Positions 17,156-28,900 of a stretch of 64,000 nt of DNA are shown piece after piece. Position 1 is the stretch's first letter, and each line of letters opens with the position of its first letter. The notes beneath the pieces were generated by a model. The model made no database searches and had not been told where the DNA came from. It was given only the letters and a program-made list of their open reading frames with translations. Source of the DNA: Pandoraea bronchicola (GTDB lineage Bacteria; Pseudomonadota; Gammaproteobacteria; Burkholderiales; Burkholderiaceae); contig NZ_CABPST010000015.1 in NCBI RefSeq assembly GCF_902459805.1, positions 62,001 to 126,000 of the forward strand, written 5' to 3'. Both the position numbers and the translations under genes were made by a program.

Positions 17156-18331
17156 TCAGAACTTGTGACGCACGCCAGCGATGACGGCGATCTGCGACTG
17201 GGCGCCGGTGCCCGTCGGGCCGCCAACGTTGTCGATCGCGGCCACGATGGCGTCACCCGTTGCGCGCTGGTAGACGCCCGTCAGGTACGATTCCGTGCGC
17301 TTGCTGAACGAATATACGCCACCCGCGTTGACCTGGAACCAGCGGGGCTTCGTGCCCTTGGTGATGCCGGACAGTGCCGTCGCACCGCCCACACTGCCGT
17401 CGCTGTAGATGAAGGCCAGACCACCCAACAGATTCGGCGTCACCTGGTACTTCCCGTTCAGTTCGAACGTGTTCACGCGAATCGACGATTGGTTCGTGTA
17501 GCGCACCTTGGCATAGCTGTACACGAAGCCGACCGTAGCGGCCTGAATCTGGTACGACACGCCCGCAGCCGCGATGTCGTGCTTGTCGACGGCGCTCGTG
17601 TAGAAGATGTCGGTGGCGCTCGAGTAATCGTTCGACACGGCACCGCTTCCGTTGGCCGTGCCCGGGCTTGCCAGGTGCATGTAGCCAATGGCTGCCATGA
17701 GCGGGCCGTTGGCATACGACGCGCCGAGGCTGAACGCGTTGTTATGCGAAAAACCCGTGCCGTTGCCATTGTTGGCTTCGTTGCTGAAACCGTACAACGC
17801 GCCGAAAGAGAACCCGCTGTAGTTCGCGCTGGTGTACTTGATCGAGTTGTTGACGCGAAATGAGTTGTACAGGTTGTCGATGTCGCCAACGTGCGCGCCG
17901 TATTGCGTCGCCCATTGCTTGGCCGACGTAATCGGGCTGACGAAATCGACCACGGAGTCGTACTGACGACCGATCGTCACGGTGCCGGCTTGCGCGCTCT
18001 GCAACCCCACGTATGCCTGACGGCCGAACATGCGGCTGTTCTGCAGCAAGCCGCCATTGGTCAGGCTGAAGCCGTTTTCCAACACGAACACCGCCTTCAG
18101 ACCGCCGCCCAGGTCTTCCGCCCCCTTCAGGCCCCAGCGGTTGCCCTGACCAATGCCGCTCACGGCCTGGATGTTGTGCGCGCCCTTGGCGTTCAGGCCG
18201 CTGGCGACATTGTTGACGTAGCCGATACCGGCGTCGATCACCCCGTAAAGCGTAACGTTGCTCTGGGCCATCGCCGGTGCGGCGACGGCAAAGCTGGCGG
18301 CAGCCAGCGCCGTGAGTGGGAAGCGCTTCAT
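17156..18331 (-). CDS. General (OmpC/Porin_4-type) outer-membrane porin
   Basis: This 391-residue porin begins MKRFPLTALAAASFAVAAPAMAQ, a clear Sec signal peptide, followed by 'SNVTLYGVIDAGIGYVNNV'. It has the conserved 'GSRWGLKGAEDLGGG'-type segment (here 'GNRWGLKGAEDLGGGL') and ends in '...AVIAGVRHKF' with the terminal Phe needed for outer-membrane insertion. It is expected to be a trimeric 16-strand barrel with broad small-solute specificity. The gene stands alone, with about 480 nt free of genes on both sides. Its composition matches the neighbours. Confidence 0.93.
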   Translation of the reverse strand: MKRFPLTALAAASFAVAAPAMAQSNVTLYGVIDAGIGYVNNVASGLNAKGAHNIQAVSGIGQGNRWGLKGAEDLGGGLKAVFVLENGFSLTNGGLLQNSRMFGRQAYVGLQSAQAGTVTIGRQYDSVVDFVSPITSAKQWATQYGAHVGDIDNLYNSFRVNNSIKYTSANYSGFSFGALYGFSNEANNGNGTGFSHNNAFSLGASYANGPLMAAIGYMHLASPGTANGSGAVSNDYSSATDIFYTSAVDKHDIAAAGVSYQIQAATVGFVYSYAKVRYTNQSSIRVNTFELNGKYQVTPNLLGGLAFIYSDGSVGGATALSGITKGTKPRWFQVNAGGVYSFSKRTESYLTGVYQRATGDAIVAAIDNVGGPTGTGAQSQIAVIAGVRHKF

Positions 18332-18806
18332 ATTTTCCTCTTTGATAGTGGTCTTATACTTTTTGGGTCCGCCACGGCGGACATCCCCTGTCGATGCCGG
18401 TTGCCCACGTCAGCACGACGCGCTTTGCTGCAACCGCAAATGCAATGGAGTACTTAACAAATGACTGGCGGTGCTTTCCTGCAAAGGACAAGCACCGCCA
18501 GCGATGGTCAAGCGCACGCATTTTGACACGACCGTGACACACGCCGCGCACGAGTGGTGCGTTTGCAACACAGGAAATTCACGGCATATGCCCCCGTGCC
18601 GCAATCGATTCGGCAACCGTGATATTTGCCATCACCGACGCAATATGCGAGGCGCCACCCAATCCCCCCCGACGCACGAGTGTATTGGCTCACCGACCCA
18701 ATGAAAAACGGCGCGTCGCCGAATCGGCGCGCGCCGTTGATCTGGAGATTCGTGACGCCGGGGCAATCGTTGCCGATATGCCCTCGCTCGCCCCCCTTGA
18801 ATAAAG
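18332..18806. other. Gap upstream of porin; no gene seen
   Basis: The 475-nt gap should hold the porin promoter at its left end and the terminator of the next gene at its right end (listed separately). The short open frames in it lack ribosome-binding sites and resemblance to known proteins. Confidence 0.5.
18704..18737 (-). terminator. Rho-independent terminator of the basic-tail protein gene
   Basis: On the minus strand, ACGGCGCG pairs with CGCGCCGT (18737-18730 with 18715-18708), followed by TTTTT (plus-strand A run 18704-18708). It lies about 70 nt past the stop of the gene at 18807-19430. Confidence 0.75.
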
Positions 18807-19430
18807 TTATGTCGCGCGACGACCCGGCGGCGTCTTGAGCGGTGCGGGCGCCGACGTGCCGACTGGCGCAGATGCCGAGGCACGCTTACGCGTCTTAGCG
18901 GCATTGCTGGCTGCGACGGGCTTGGCCGCGCTTGCCGGCTTGGGTAACGCCGCGCCATTAGCCGCGCCTGCTGCTGGGGAACCGTTGCCAACTCTCGGTC
19001 CTCGCGCGAGCTTCGTCGAAGCGGCGGACTTTGCGGATTTGCCGGGCTTCACACCCTTCTTGGGCTTGTCCGCTTTCAGCGCTTTCTCGGGCTTTCCGGC
19101 CTTTTCCGGCTTCGTCAACTTCGCCGGTTTGGCCGCCTTCGATGGCTTGGATTCGGGCTTGGCAAGCGTCTTCGGTGCCGCCTTCGCGGCGGCGGCCAAT
19201 TCGAGATCGATGGTGTGCTTGAGTCCGGCGATCACCGGCGCGGCCAGATCGTCGGCAAAATGATCGAACCAGCGCTTGGCATGCAAGAGCTTCTTTCCGC
19301 CGAGGCGTCGCTTGTGATCTTCGTCGCTGGCAAGCACCTTGGCGGAGAGCCGTGCACGGCCTTTCGAGAGGCGTTCGAGAACGGTGATGATGGTGAACCC
19401 GCGATGCGACGTCTTCTGCTCTGCAGACAT
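18807..19430 (-). CDS. Unknown protein with a Lys/Ala/Pro-rich histone-H1-like tail
   Basis: This 207-residue protein has two parts. Residues 1-85 (MSAEQKTSHRGFTIITVLERL onward) look like a compact folded domain, 'KGRARLSAKVLASDEDHKRRLGGKKLLHAKRWFDHFADDLA' (in parts), of no family I recognise. Residues about 86-207 are a low-complexity tail of Lys, Pro, Ala and Ser with short repeats such as KPEKAGKPEKALKADKPKK. This resembles the tails of bacterial histone-H1-like nucleoid proteins (AlgP or BpH1 type). The ATG at 19430 is chosen because the 114-codon extension upstream overlaps a pseudogene on the same strand. DNA or RNA binding by the tail is plausible but unproven. Confidence 0.7.
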   Translation of the reverse strand: MSAEQKTSHRGFTIITVLERLSKGRARLSAKVLASDEDHKRRLGGKKLLHAKRWFDHFADDLAAPVIAGLKHTIDLELAAAAKAAPKTLAKPESKPSKAAKPAKLTKPEKAGKPEKALKADKPKKGVKPGKSAKSAASTKLARGPRVGNGSPAAGAANGAALPKPASAAKPVAASNAAKTRKRASASAPVGTSAPAPLKTPPGRRAT

Positions 19431-19551
19431 ACTGGCCTCCTGATGTACCCGTCTCGCGACGAGCCCGGATTGGATCGAAGCCACGAACTGAATCACGTGG
19501 ATACGAACGATCCTACCACGCCGCAAAGCGTATGCCAGCAGGCCCGAGGCG

Positions 19552-19851
19552 CTACAAGCGCATCGTGTGTGGCGGAGATACAACCTCCCCGGGCCCCGGC
19601 GCTTGTACGAAGTACTGAGCGCCGGCCGAACTGAGAAACGCCCCCCCCGGCGAGGCCAGCAAATCGACATCACCGGGTTTGACTTCCGGAATCGGGCTGC
19701 GCGTGGCGATCCCCGCGCCCGTGCTCGGCGCCCGCGGCGACAGTTTGACGTTGCCCCACTGATCGTACTCACGCTTGGGCGGCGGATAGACGACGGTGGA
19801 CGATAGCGGACGACGGTGGACGATAGTGGACTGCGAACCGCGACCGGCGTT
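19552..19851 (-). pseudogene. Truncated copy of the C-terminal DUF3739-like segment of the neighbouring giant exoprotein
   Basis: The frame reads NAGRGSQSTIV, then VVYPPPKREYDQWGNVKLSP, then TGAGIATRSPIPEVKPGDVDLLASPGG. These align in order with NAGRGAKTTVLY, TPPKRVYDDTGNVTLSP and GAGIATLAPLPEVPAGDVDLVAPLG of the intact 4080-residue protein (about residues 3870-3935, near 20.4-20.6 kb). Similarity ends at the NAGRG side and again soon after the ASPGG part, so only about 70 codons remain, with an unrelated short tail. It lacks a start and lies 108 nt past the end of the intact gene. It is either a partial tandem duplication or the residue of a second, lost paralogue. A 10-nt tandem repeat interrupts it. 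Confidence 0.85.
19791..19830. repeat. Four-copy 10-nt tandem repeat inside the pseudogene
   Basis: Read on the minus strand, the units are TCCACTATCG, TCCACCGTCG, TCCGCTATCG and TCCACCGTCG, equivalent to two 20-nt units differing at one base. Compared with the intact paralogue, three extra units (30 nt, ten codons) have been inserted without changing frame. Confidence 0.85.
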
Positions 19852-19959
19852 GACAGATTTCCTGGTCAAAAGCGCCAGAGAATTTCGTACGCCGTACGAG
19901 CGCGTTGCAATGCCCGGCGCCGCCGTTGTCCCGCAGCGGCGCCGATCCCTCATATCGGC

Positions 19960-22900
19960 TCAATGCGTATTTAGTGCGCGACGCTCCTCGTCGGTGAGCC
20001 GCGCAAGCTGACGCGGATCGAGATGATTACCGGTGCCGACCAGTTGGAGCAGGCTCGATCGGTCGTAGCCGAGCGTGCCTTGCACGCGAGAACCGGCCGG
20101 TGCTTCGCTGCCGCCTGCGCCGTCGTTAGCGCCGCCCCCGGTGCTCAACATCCGCACCGAGAAGATCGACGCCGCGTTCTGGCGCTGCGCGACACGCTCA
20201 CGCGCCATGGCATCCTGCGCCGCCGAAGCGGCCTGCGCCGCCGTCGCACTCGCATTGGTCAGCGCGCCGACGTTGACCGCCGCAATCACCGGCAGGCCCG
20301 TCGACTTGCCCTGCACCTGCACGTTGGCGGCATTCACGACCGCGAGCGCAGCAAAGTTGACGTTGCCCGACACGCGCACGCCAGCCTCGCCTGCATCGAT
20401 CGTACCCAGCGGCGCCACAAGGTCGACGTCGCCCGCAGGGACTTCCGGCAACGGCGCAAGCGTGGCAATGCCCGCACCGCTCGATGGCACCGAGGGCGAC
20501 AACGTGACGTTGCCGGTGTCGTCGTAGACACGCTTGGGCGGTGTATAGAGCACCGTCGTCTTCGCACCGCGCCCGGCGTTGATATCGCCTTGCGCCGACC
20601 ACGCCTGAATGCTGCCGCCGAAGGTCGTCATCACACGCGACAGGCCCAGCAAAATACTGTCCCGGCTGTAGAACTGGATGTTCCCGTCGCCCTGCGTGAC
20701 GACACCGGCCGTCGCCCCCGGCGTCACGCCTTCCACACCGACAAGCGTGCGTCCGCCCGGGTTGAGCATCTGGATGTCGCCGCCGAAGTTGGTGCGCACC
20801 GTGGCGTCGGTCGTCACGGGAACCGGCTTGCCGTTGACCGTGGTCGATCCGGTCACGCTGCTGAACAGCGTGATCGCACCGTTGTAGGTCACGGGGTTGC
20901 CCTGCGCATCGTTCGTCGGGAACAACGTCGCGATGGCCTCACGGCCGCGCAGATAGCTGCCGTAGCGCGGGCTCGACGCATCGTTGTATTCGCGCCCGCC
21001 CAACAGCAGTTCCTTGAAATAGACCTGACGCACGAATACGCCTTGCTGCGTCTGCGGCAGCGCAAGGAAGTAGGCCAGTGCGTCCGAGACCTTGCCGTCG
21101 TAGCCGAAGCGGCTCTTGAGCCACGCCACGAGTTCGTCGCCATAGGCGTGTACGACCTTGCCGCTGTCGGCAAGCGGCGCGCCGCTCGCGAGTTGATTGG
21201 CCGGGTCGAAATACAGGCGGGCGAATCGCGTGTAGTCCGGGCCATTGGTCCCCACGCCCGCGAGCACCGAGACTCCCGCACCGCCGTTGGTGTTCGCCAG
21301 ATGCGTGACATCCCCGATGCTTTGCAACTGGCCGTAGTAGCCCTGATAGACGTCGCGTCCCGCCTGAACCTGAAGCAATCCGGGGCCGACGACGCTCGCC
21401 GACTGATAAATGATGTCGCGCCCGGCCTGCATCAATGAGACGTCACTGGCCGATTGATTAAGGAACGTGCTCGGCACCGTGCCGGTGCCCACGATGTCGC
21501 GGCCAGCAATGACCTCGAACGGCTTGGCGGCGACATACCAAATGCCGTGATCCGGGACGAATCCGCTTGATGACGTCCGGTTGCGGATGACCGACGTTCC
21601 GATCTGCAAGTCGTCGATATCGATGCCCGCATAGATCTGCGCGGGCGCAGCATCCTGCGCGTGCAGGTTCCCGGACGGATAGTCCTCGCCGAACGCCAGC
21701 GGACTGGCCGAATTGACGCGTATTCCGGCGCTGATGGTGGCGTTTGTCAGCGCCGTGGGGTTGAAGCCGTTAATCGAAGAGAAGAACGGATGGGCCGGCG
21801 TTGCCAGGCTCGCGTAGTCTGCGCCCGACATCGATATCGACAGACCGCCGCCGTAAATCGACCCGGCCGAGAGCACCCGAAGCTGCCCGATCGGCGACGG
21901 CGTCAGTTCGATCGAACCGTCACCGAACCGGATATCGCCGTTGAGCGATGCAACGCTCAGGCTGCCCGGATAGAAGCCCTGCGCGTTCTGCTTGTCGCTG
22001 TCGCTGGCCCCTGACAAGGGCGCAACGTCGCCACCGGCCGAGAGGAGGTTGAGCGCCGTGGACGGCGTCCACAGACTGAACTTCGTGAAGCCGCTCTTCG
22101 TCACGGCGCCCGATGCATTCGTGTAATACCCCCCTGCGATATCGGTGAGAATCGACATGCCCGCGTCGCCCGCCCCACCGAGTACCAGATCCCCTCGCGC
22201 GGTAACGTTCGCGATGCCGTCGCCGGTCAGCACGGTCGGCCCCTTGGTTCGCGACGTCAGCTTGATCGCGTTGGGATCGGAAGCGCGCGGATCGTACGTG
22301 GTCCAGTTGACGCCGCGCGTCTCCACGGCGATGCTGCCGACCGAACCGGCATTCACCGACGTATTGCCGCGCAATGCGCTCAGCGAACCGTAGTAGTCTC
22401 GGGCGAAGCCGGCGGCGGCTATCGGGGGCGCCCCGTTGAGCATGCCGCCGACCTTGAGCGTGAGATCACCGCCGCCGGTCTGCACGAGTGAGCCGTCGGC
22501 GAGCACTCGGCCCGTCGATGCCACGGCAAGATCAAGGCCCGTTGAGACGAGCCCCCCCTCCATTACCGAGGTGACGCCCGCGTCGCGGCCGGCAGTCACC
22601 GTCAGGTTGCCGCCGCCCAGCGTGCCGATCCCCTGGAAGCCGATGAGTTGCAGGCCGGTCGTGTAGGCGTCCGTCTTCGCGAGCGAGCCGAAGTTGATCG
22701 ACCACGCGGTCGGATCCGTTGTTGCGCCGCCACCGCCCTGCCGGTTCAGCCAGTTCCCCACCAGATTACTGTTCACGTAGCGCAGCGGGTTGTTCATCAT
22801 CTGGATGTTGCCGGTCACGTCCTGCTGCGCCTGAAGCAACAGATCGCCGCCGTGCTCCGTGTACCAGGCCTGAATCAGGTTGCCGGTCGCCATGCCGGGC

Positions 22901-25900
22901 AGGTTGTACGGATTGTGGCCGTCAGCAGCCAGAATCGGCGCCGCCTGCGTGCCCGCCGTATAGACGCCATACGGCGTCGCTTCGCTGAAGCTGCCCCCGG
23001 CGAGCAGGTCGAGGCCGCCCGTGCCGGTACGCAGCACACTGAAGAACGTGCCGGTCTGCGACGGGTCGTAGACACTGTCGCTCAGCGTGAGATTGCCGCT
23101 GCCGCCCAGCGCCGCCACCGGCAGCAACGTGCGTTGGTCGGCGCCCGTCAGATCGGCACCGGCCACCAGGCGCAGCGACGCCGAGCGCACGCCGGGCGCG
23201 AGCATGGCGGCGCGCGCCGATGTGGCCGAGGCGGCGGGCGAACCGGGGTCCGTCTGAAGCTGCAGACTGTTCGCCGCCGACGTTTCGGCCCCCACGGGTA
23301 CGTACAACTTGGTCAATTTCGTGCCGTAAGGAATCACCGTTCCGCTGGCATAAGTCGTACCGTCGGCCGACATCGGCCGGAACGGTGCCGGCAAGGCACC
23401 TCCCGTATTCAGCGTAGGCACAACCCAACCGGCAGCGTCGCTCACTTCCATCACGTTGCTCGGGAGCAACTTCCAGAGTATTGGGCCCTGCTTTGCGAAG
23501 TGCGCTGTATCAGTAGAGAACGTCGTGGGCGTCACCGCCGAGAAGACCGGTGCTCCCGCCGCAGTGCCCGTAAAGCCATCTGAGATGCTGCCGTCGACCC
23601 TCAGATTGCCGCCGGCACGCATCACGAGCGCCATTGGCTCGCCCGCGCCGTACGTTGCCGACGACGGATCGCGATCAGCCCCCGGGCCGTAGCGGTATTT
23701 CGCGAGATCGATGTCGCCCGAGGTGGCGAGGTCGCCCAGCGAAGCGATCTGCACACCGGGGCGCAGGTGATACACGTTGCCGTAGGCTGCAAGACCCGCC
23801 GTGCGCGCCGTCAGCGCGCCGTTGCCCGTCGCAGTGTTGATGAATGCGGTGCTCGCGGCGTCGTAGCCGTCCAGCGTGCTCTGCGTGACGACGCTGCCCG
23901 ACGGCAACGTGTACGTCCACACACCGTTCAACGCCACGCTATCGGCACCGCGAATCGTCAGCGGACCTGCGGCGTCGATCGCGATATCGCCCGACGTCTC
24001 CGCCGTGCGCATGGCATTCAGAATGATGTCGCCGTAGTGCTTCGCCCCCGGAGTGCTCATGTCGATGGTGGCTCCCGGCGCGAGTGTGAGCGTGCCACCG
24101 GCAGCCGTGAGTTCGACATGCCCGCGATTCTTCGCTTCGATGGGCACGCCGTAGCTGTCGACCTGCAAGATCGTGCCGTGCGCGTCGAGCACGGCGCTGC
24201 TGCCGAGTGTCAGTCCGTTGCCGCCCGACAGACGAATGGTGCCCGGAGCGGCGCCCGACGCGTCGACGGTGCCGTTCACCGTCAGCGTGCCACCGTCGGC
24301 CGAAATGCCGATGTTGTGCGCCTTCACACCATCGCCGACCACCAGATCGCCAAGCTTCTGATCGAAGCTGCGTGACGCGAAGAAGCCACCCTGTGTGAGC
24401 GACGCATTCAGTCCGCCGAAGTCCGCGAAGGTGCCGGCCGTGGCGCCGAACGCCCCGCTGGTGAAACCATCGTCGGCCTTGCCCAGCAGGCTGCCGCCCA
24501 ACGACAGCGTCCCCTTGGCCGCGTCGAACGACACGGTGCCCGCATCGGCCTGCTTCGCCGACACGTCGACGACCGAGCCCGCCAATTGACGGAGGTTGCC
24601 TTGCGCGCTCCTGAAGCTTGCGGTGCCGCCGAAGCCATACGCTGTCGCCGTCTGGATCCCTGTCGGCTGGCCGCTCAGGTCGATGCGGCTGGTGCCGTCG
24701 AGCACGATGTCGTTCGCCGCGTCGACCGCCAGCTTGCCGCTCGGCAGGAGCACCGTGCTGCCGAGATTCACGTTGTTGCCGGACAGATCGATCTCGGCGC
24801 CAGCGACGGTCGTCGTTGCCGTAGCCGGTGCCGCGCCCGCCGGCGCGACGACGCTCAGCGTGCCGCCCGCCGTGTAGTTCATGATCGACTTCGCCGCACC
24901 GGTGAGCAACGGCGTGGTGAGCGTGAGATTGCCGCCCGTGCCGCTCTGACCGAAGACGTCGCCCGCTTGCGTGCTGGGTGCCTGATAGACGTACAGCGCG
25001 CCGCGTCCGGCCGAGACGATCCTGTCGCTCGCAGCGAAGTTGATGTCGTTGAAGCCGTAGATCGTGCGCGTGACGTTGGATGTGTCGAGCGTCTCGACAT
25101 GACCGAGATCGATCTCCTTCGCGATGAATTGCAGTGACCCATTCCCGCTGCCCGGGCCACCGGCGGCAATCGCCGGTGCACCGACACCTTGCACACCGTT
25201 CCACGTGATGCGATCGGCCGCCACGACCGCCTGATCGCCCGCAGCACCGACGCCGTAGATGGCCGAGGCATTGAGCACCAGATTGACGCCCGTCCCGCGC
25301 GTATCGAGACCGTTGCTGCCGAACAGGTTGATCGAGTTCGCGGTGCTCAGTGTGAGCCGTTGCAACGCGGGCGCACCGTGCGTCGGGTCGCCTTGCAGTA
25401 GCGTGTTGAGTACCGATTGGTCGAACACTACGCCCGCCGGATTGCCTGCGGCCGCGACTTGCGCGGCGTCACCCACGTTCAAAGTGCCCACTGCCAGCGC
25501 AATATTGCGTGCGCCGAAGCGCGCGCTGTCGTCGATATACGACGCGCCGTTGGTGGCGAACGCCAGCGTTCCCTCGGCATACAGGCCCGAGCCTGCACCG
25601 ATGTTGATCGATCCGGCGCTCTGCGACGATCCGAGGAACTGGATGTCACCGTTGGACAACGCCAACACGCTCGCAGTCCCCGGGGAAAACAGCATGCCGG
25701 TCGAGGCGGTATCGAAGGTCGCCGGACCGCGCCCGATCGTCGTCAGCGTCACGCCGTTGCCGATGTTCAGGTTGTTGCCGACGAGGTAGATTTCCCCCGC
25801 GCTCAGCGTCACACCGTCACGCACGTAGAGATCGTTCGCCTGAGGGCTCGTTTGAAACACGAAGACGCCATTGATCGGGCCAACCGTGCCGTTAATACTC

Positions 25901-28900
25901 AGTCGCGGCGCACCAATGGCGTTCAGGGACGCGGCATTGACCGACAGCCCATTGAAGCCCGGCGTCACATCGCCGGTCGTAATCTCGCCGATGTTGAGCA
26001 CGGCCACCTGCCCCGCCACACCGCCGGCCGCAGGCTGGAACAGTGCCTTACCGTTGAATGACAGCACACTCGTCGACGGCATCGGGTCCGGCGCATACGG
26101 CACGTCGAAGGTGAACCCGAGCCCCTTGCCGTCGCGGGGCAACATGGACGCCAGGCCGCCGAACTGCCGGACCTGCGCGGTCATGAAGTCGGCGTAGCTC
26201 TGCTCGTTGTACTGCGAGTACTTGCGCACCGCCGTGCCGGGTGTGACGAGCACGGTCGAGGGCAACTGGCTGCGTGCCGACGTGTTGGCGATGCTCGTGT
26301 AACCGGACACCAGATACGTGCCGTTACCGGCAGCCGTCGCGAGCGCAGGCAGATTCTGTCCGGTGCCACCGATTTCGACGCGGTACGCGCCCGGCAACAG
26401 CGCGTAGTTCGACGGCAGCAGCGTGTACGTCCCTGCGGGCAGGCCGGGCACACCGTCACCGATCGTGACGCGTTGCCCCACCGCAGGATCGCCCGCGCCG
26501 TTCTCCGCGGCGATGGGGGCGTAGTCGGACGTGTAGCCCGGCACGATGGCATACACCTTGTCGCTCGCCTTACTGAGCTTCATCGTCGGGTTAGCGTTCA
26601 CCAGCGGCGTGTTTAGCACGTTGACAGAGCCGCCGCGCCCCGCGACGAAGCCTGCCCCCGCAATCGCGCCGCCGCCCGACAGGTCGAGCACCGCGCCGCT
26701 GTCGACGCGCATCGTCAGTCCTTCGACCGAAATGCCCGAGCCGCCTGCCGTATAGGTGAGCCCGATGCCGTTGCCGATGAGCGGTGCGAGCGCCGTGCCG
26801 TTGTACGTATAGGTCACGCCATCGACGGTCCCGCCATATGGCACAGTCATGCCATCCATGGACACGGACGTCAGACTGCCTGGCAGGAATTCGATGTCCT
26901 TGGTATAGACCGATGCCCCTTGCAACGCGGCCGTCGTCGGGCCGATCAGCAGCTTGCCGAACGGCGCGCGCAACACCCCGCCCTGACGAATGTTCGGGGC
27001 CGACAGGAACAGCATGCCGAAGACGGACAGCGGTGCGTCGGGTGTGACAGCCGTGGTGCGCCCGAGGGTCAGCGTGCCCGCGAAGTCGCTGTTGCGCTGC
27101 TGCCCCGCGACGATGTTCGCCACCGCACCGGTGGTCGGATACACCTGTGCGGCTTCAAGGTCCATATCCCACGAGGTGATCAACGTGGTGCCCTGCTGCA
27201 TCGACGGCGTCGGCAGGAAGCGAGTGTCGCCCTGGCTGACGAGGCGTGTGTTACGGAAGCCCGGCGACGACGTATCGACGTTGACGTAATTCACCGAGTC
27301 GTAATAGCCGCTGTACGACGAGAAGACCACCGGCCCTTGCACGTCGATGAGGTTGGCATCGATCTCGAACGTCGCCGTCGTCGGACGCCCCGAGGCGCCG
27401 GGATTCGCGATCGAACCACTGCGCACCCCGTCCGGCGGAGCAACGCGCGTGCCGCTAAGCAGGACATACGGGGCCGCCAGACGCACCGTATTGCCGGTAG
27501 CCTTCGCGGCCGGATCGTCACCCGCCACCAACGGCTCGCCGGAGGTATAGGCGTTGGCGTTGAGCTTGAGGCTCTTGTCGAGGGCGAGCGATACGTCGCC
27601 CTTGAACATCATGTAATCGCCTGACGTTAGCGAGAGCGAGCTGAAGCCGCCGCCCTTGACCATGTCGGCGCTCACGCTCGTGCGGCCCAGGGGCAACGCC
27701 GCGACCGGTGCACCCGGGCCGCTCAGGTCAGGGGCCTCCTGGCGCGACTGCGTCACCGTGAGTGTGCTCGGCACAAGCACGCTGCTTGGTATCAGACCCG
27801 CCTGGTCCGGGTAGAACGGCGTGAGCATCGACACGGAGAGGTCGCCGCCCGAGGCACCGGCGCCCCCTGAGAACGCGTGCAGATTGCCGTCGAGATAGCT
27901 GCCTGCGAAGGAACTCACGGCAATCGCGCCGCCGTTGGACACGCGCGACATGCGGCCGCTGGCGTTGGCCGGTTGGCCCGCCACCGTCGCGGTGTCTACC
28001 GGCACGCTGGCGCCATCGGCATTGAGCTCCGCCCCCGGACGAATCACGACGAACGACGTACCGCCACTCAGGTTGATGGTGCCGCCGTCGAACACGGTGC
28101 CGTAGGTACGTCCGTTGGTGTCAAGTGCGGTATAGCCGAGTCCCGAGACATCGAGCTTCGCGTTTGGGCCAAGCCAGAGCGAGGTGCCGCGAACGACGCC
28201 GTTCTCGTCGAAGTTGCGCGACGTGTCGAACGTGCCATCGGCATCGCCGATGAGATTGATCTTGCCCGCACGTGCGTTCAATGCGCCGTCGACCGTGATC
28301 TGACCGAAGCCGTCGAGCGTGATGCTCTGTCCCGGATCGACCGTAATCGACGCCCCCGGTGCGATGGCGACGGTGCCCCCCGTCGGATTGCCTTGCTCGT
28401 CCTTGATTAGCGAGCGCAGCGCGATGCTCGCGCCCGCGCGTTGCAAGATCGTATCGGTCTGCGGATTTTCCGCGAACAGCGGCGGCGTCCACAGGGCCAT
28501 CGCTTTCGACGGATCGCTGCCGGTCACGGCCTTCATACTGTCGGCCGTGAAGCGGTAGACGGGCATGACCGGCGCGAGGGCCACGCCGTTGTCGACGCGC
28601 ACGCCGTGTCCGCCATTGATGTCGTAGTTGGCGAAGCCCGCGTTGAACAGCGAACTCCCGCTGCCCGATGTGCCCGTGTTGAAGGTCGGCACTGGCGTGA
28701 CGGCGATCGTCTGCGCGAGCGACGTGCCTGCCGGCAGGATGGCCCCCACGTCGTAGGTCTTCGGCACCGACACCACCGAGCCCGCGGTGAAGACGAACTG
28801 ATAGGGATTGACCGGTATGCCGTTCGGGAAGACGTTCGACGGCACGACCGTGCCCTTCGCGAATGTCCCGGTGCCGCCCCATCCCGAGAGGACGGTTCCT

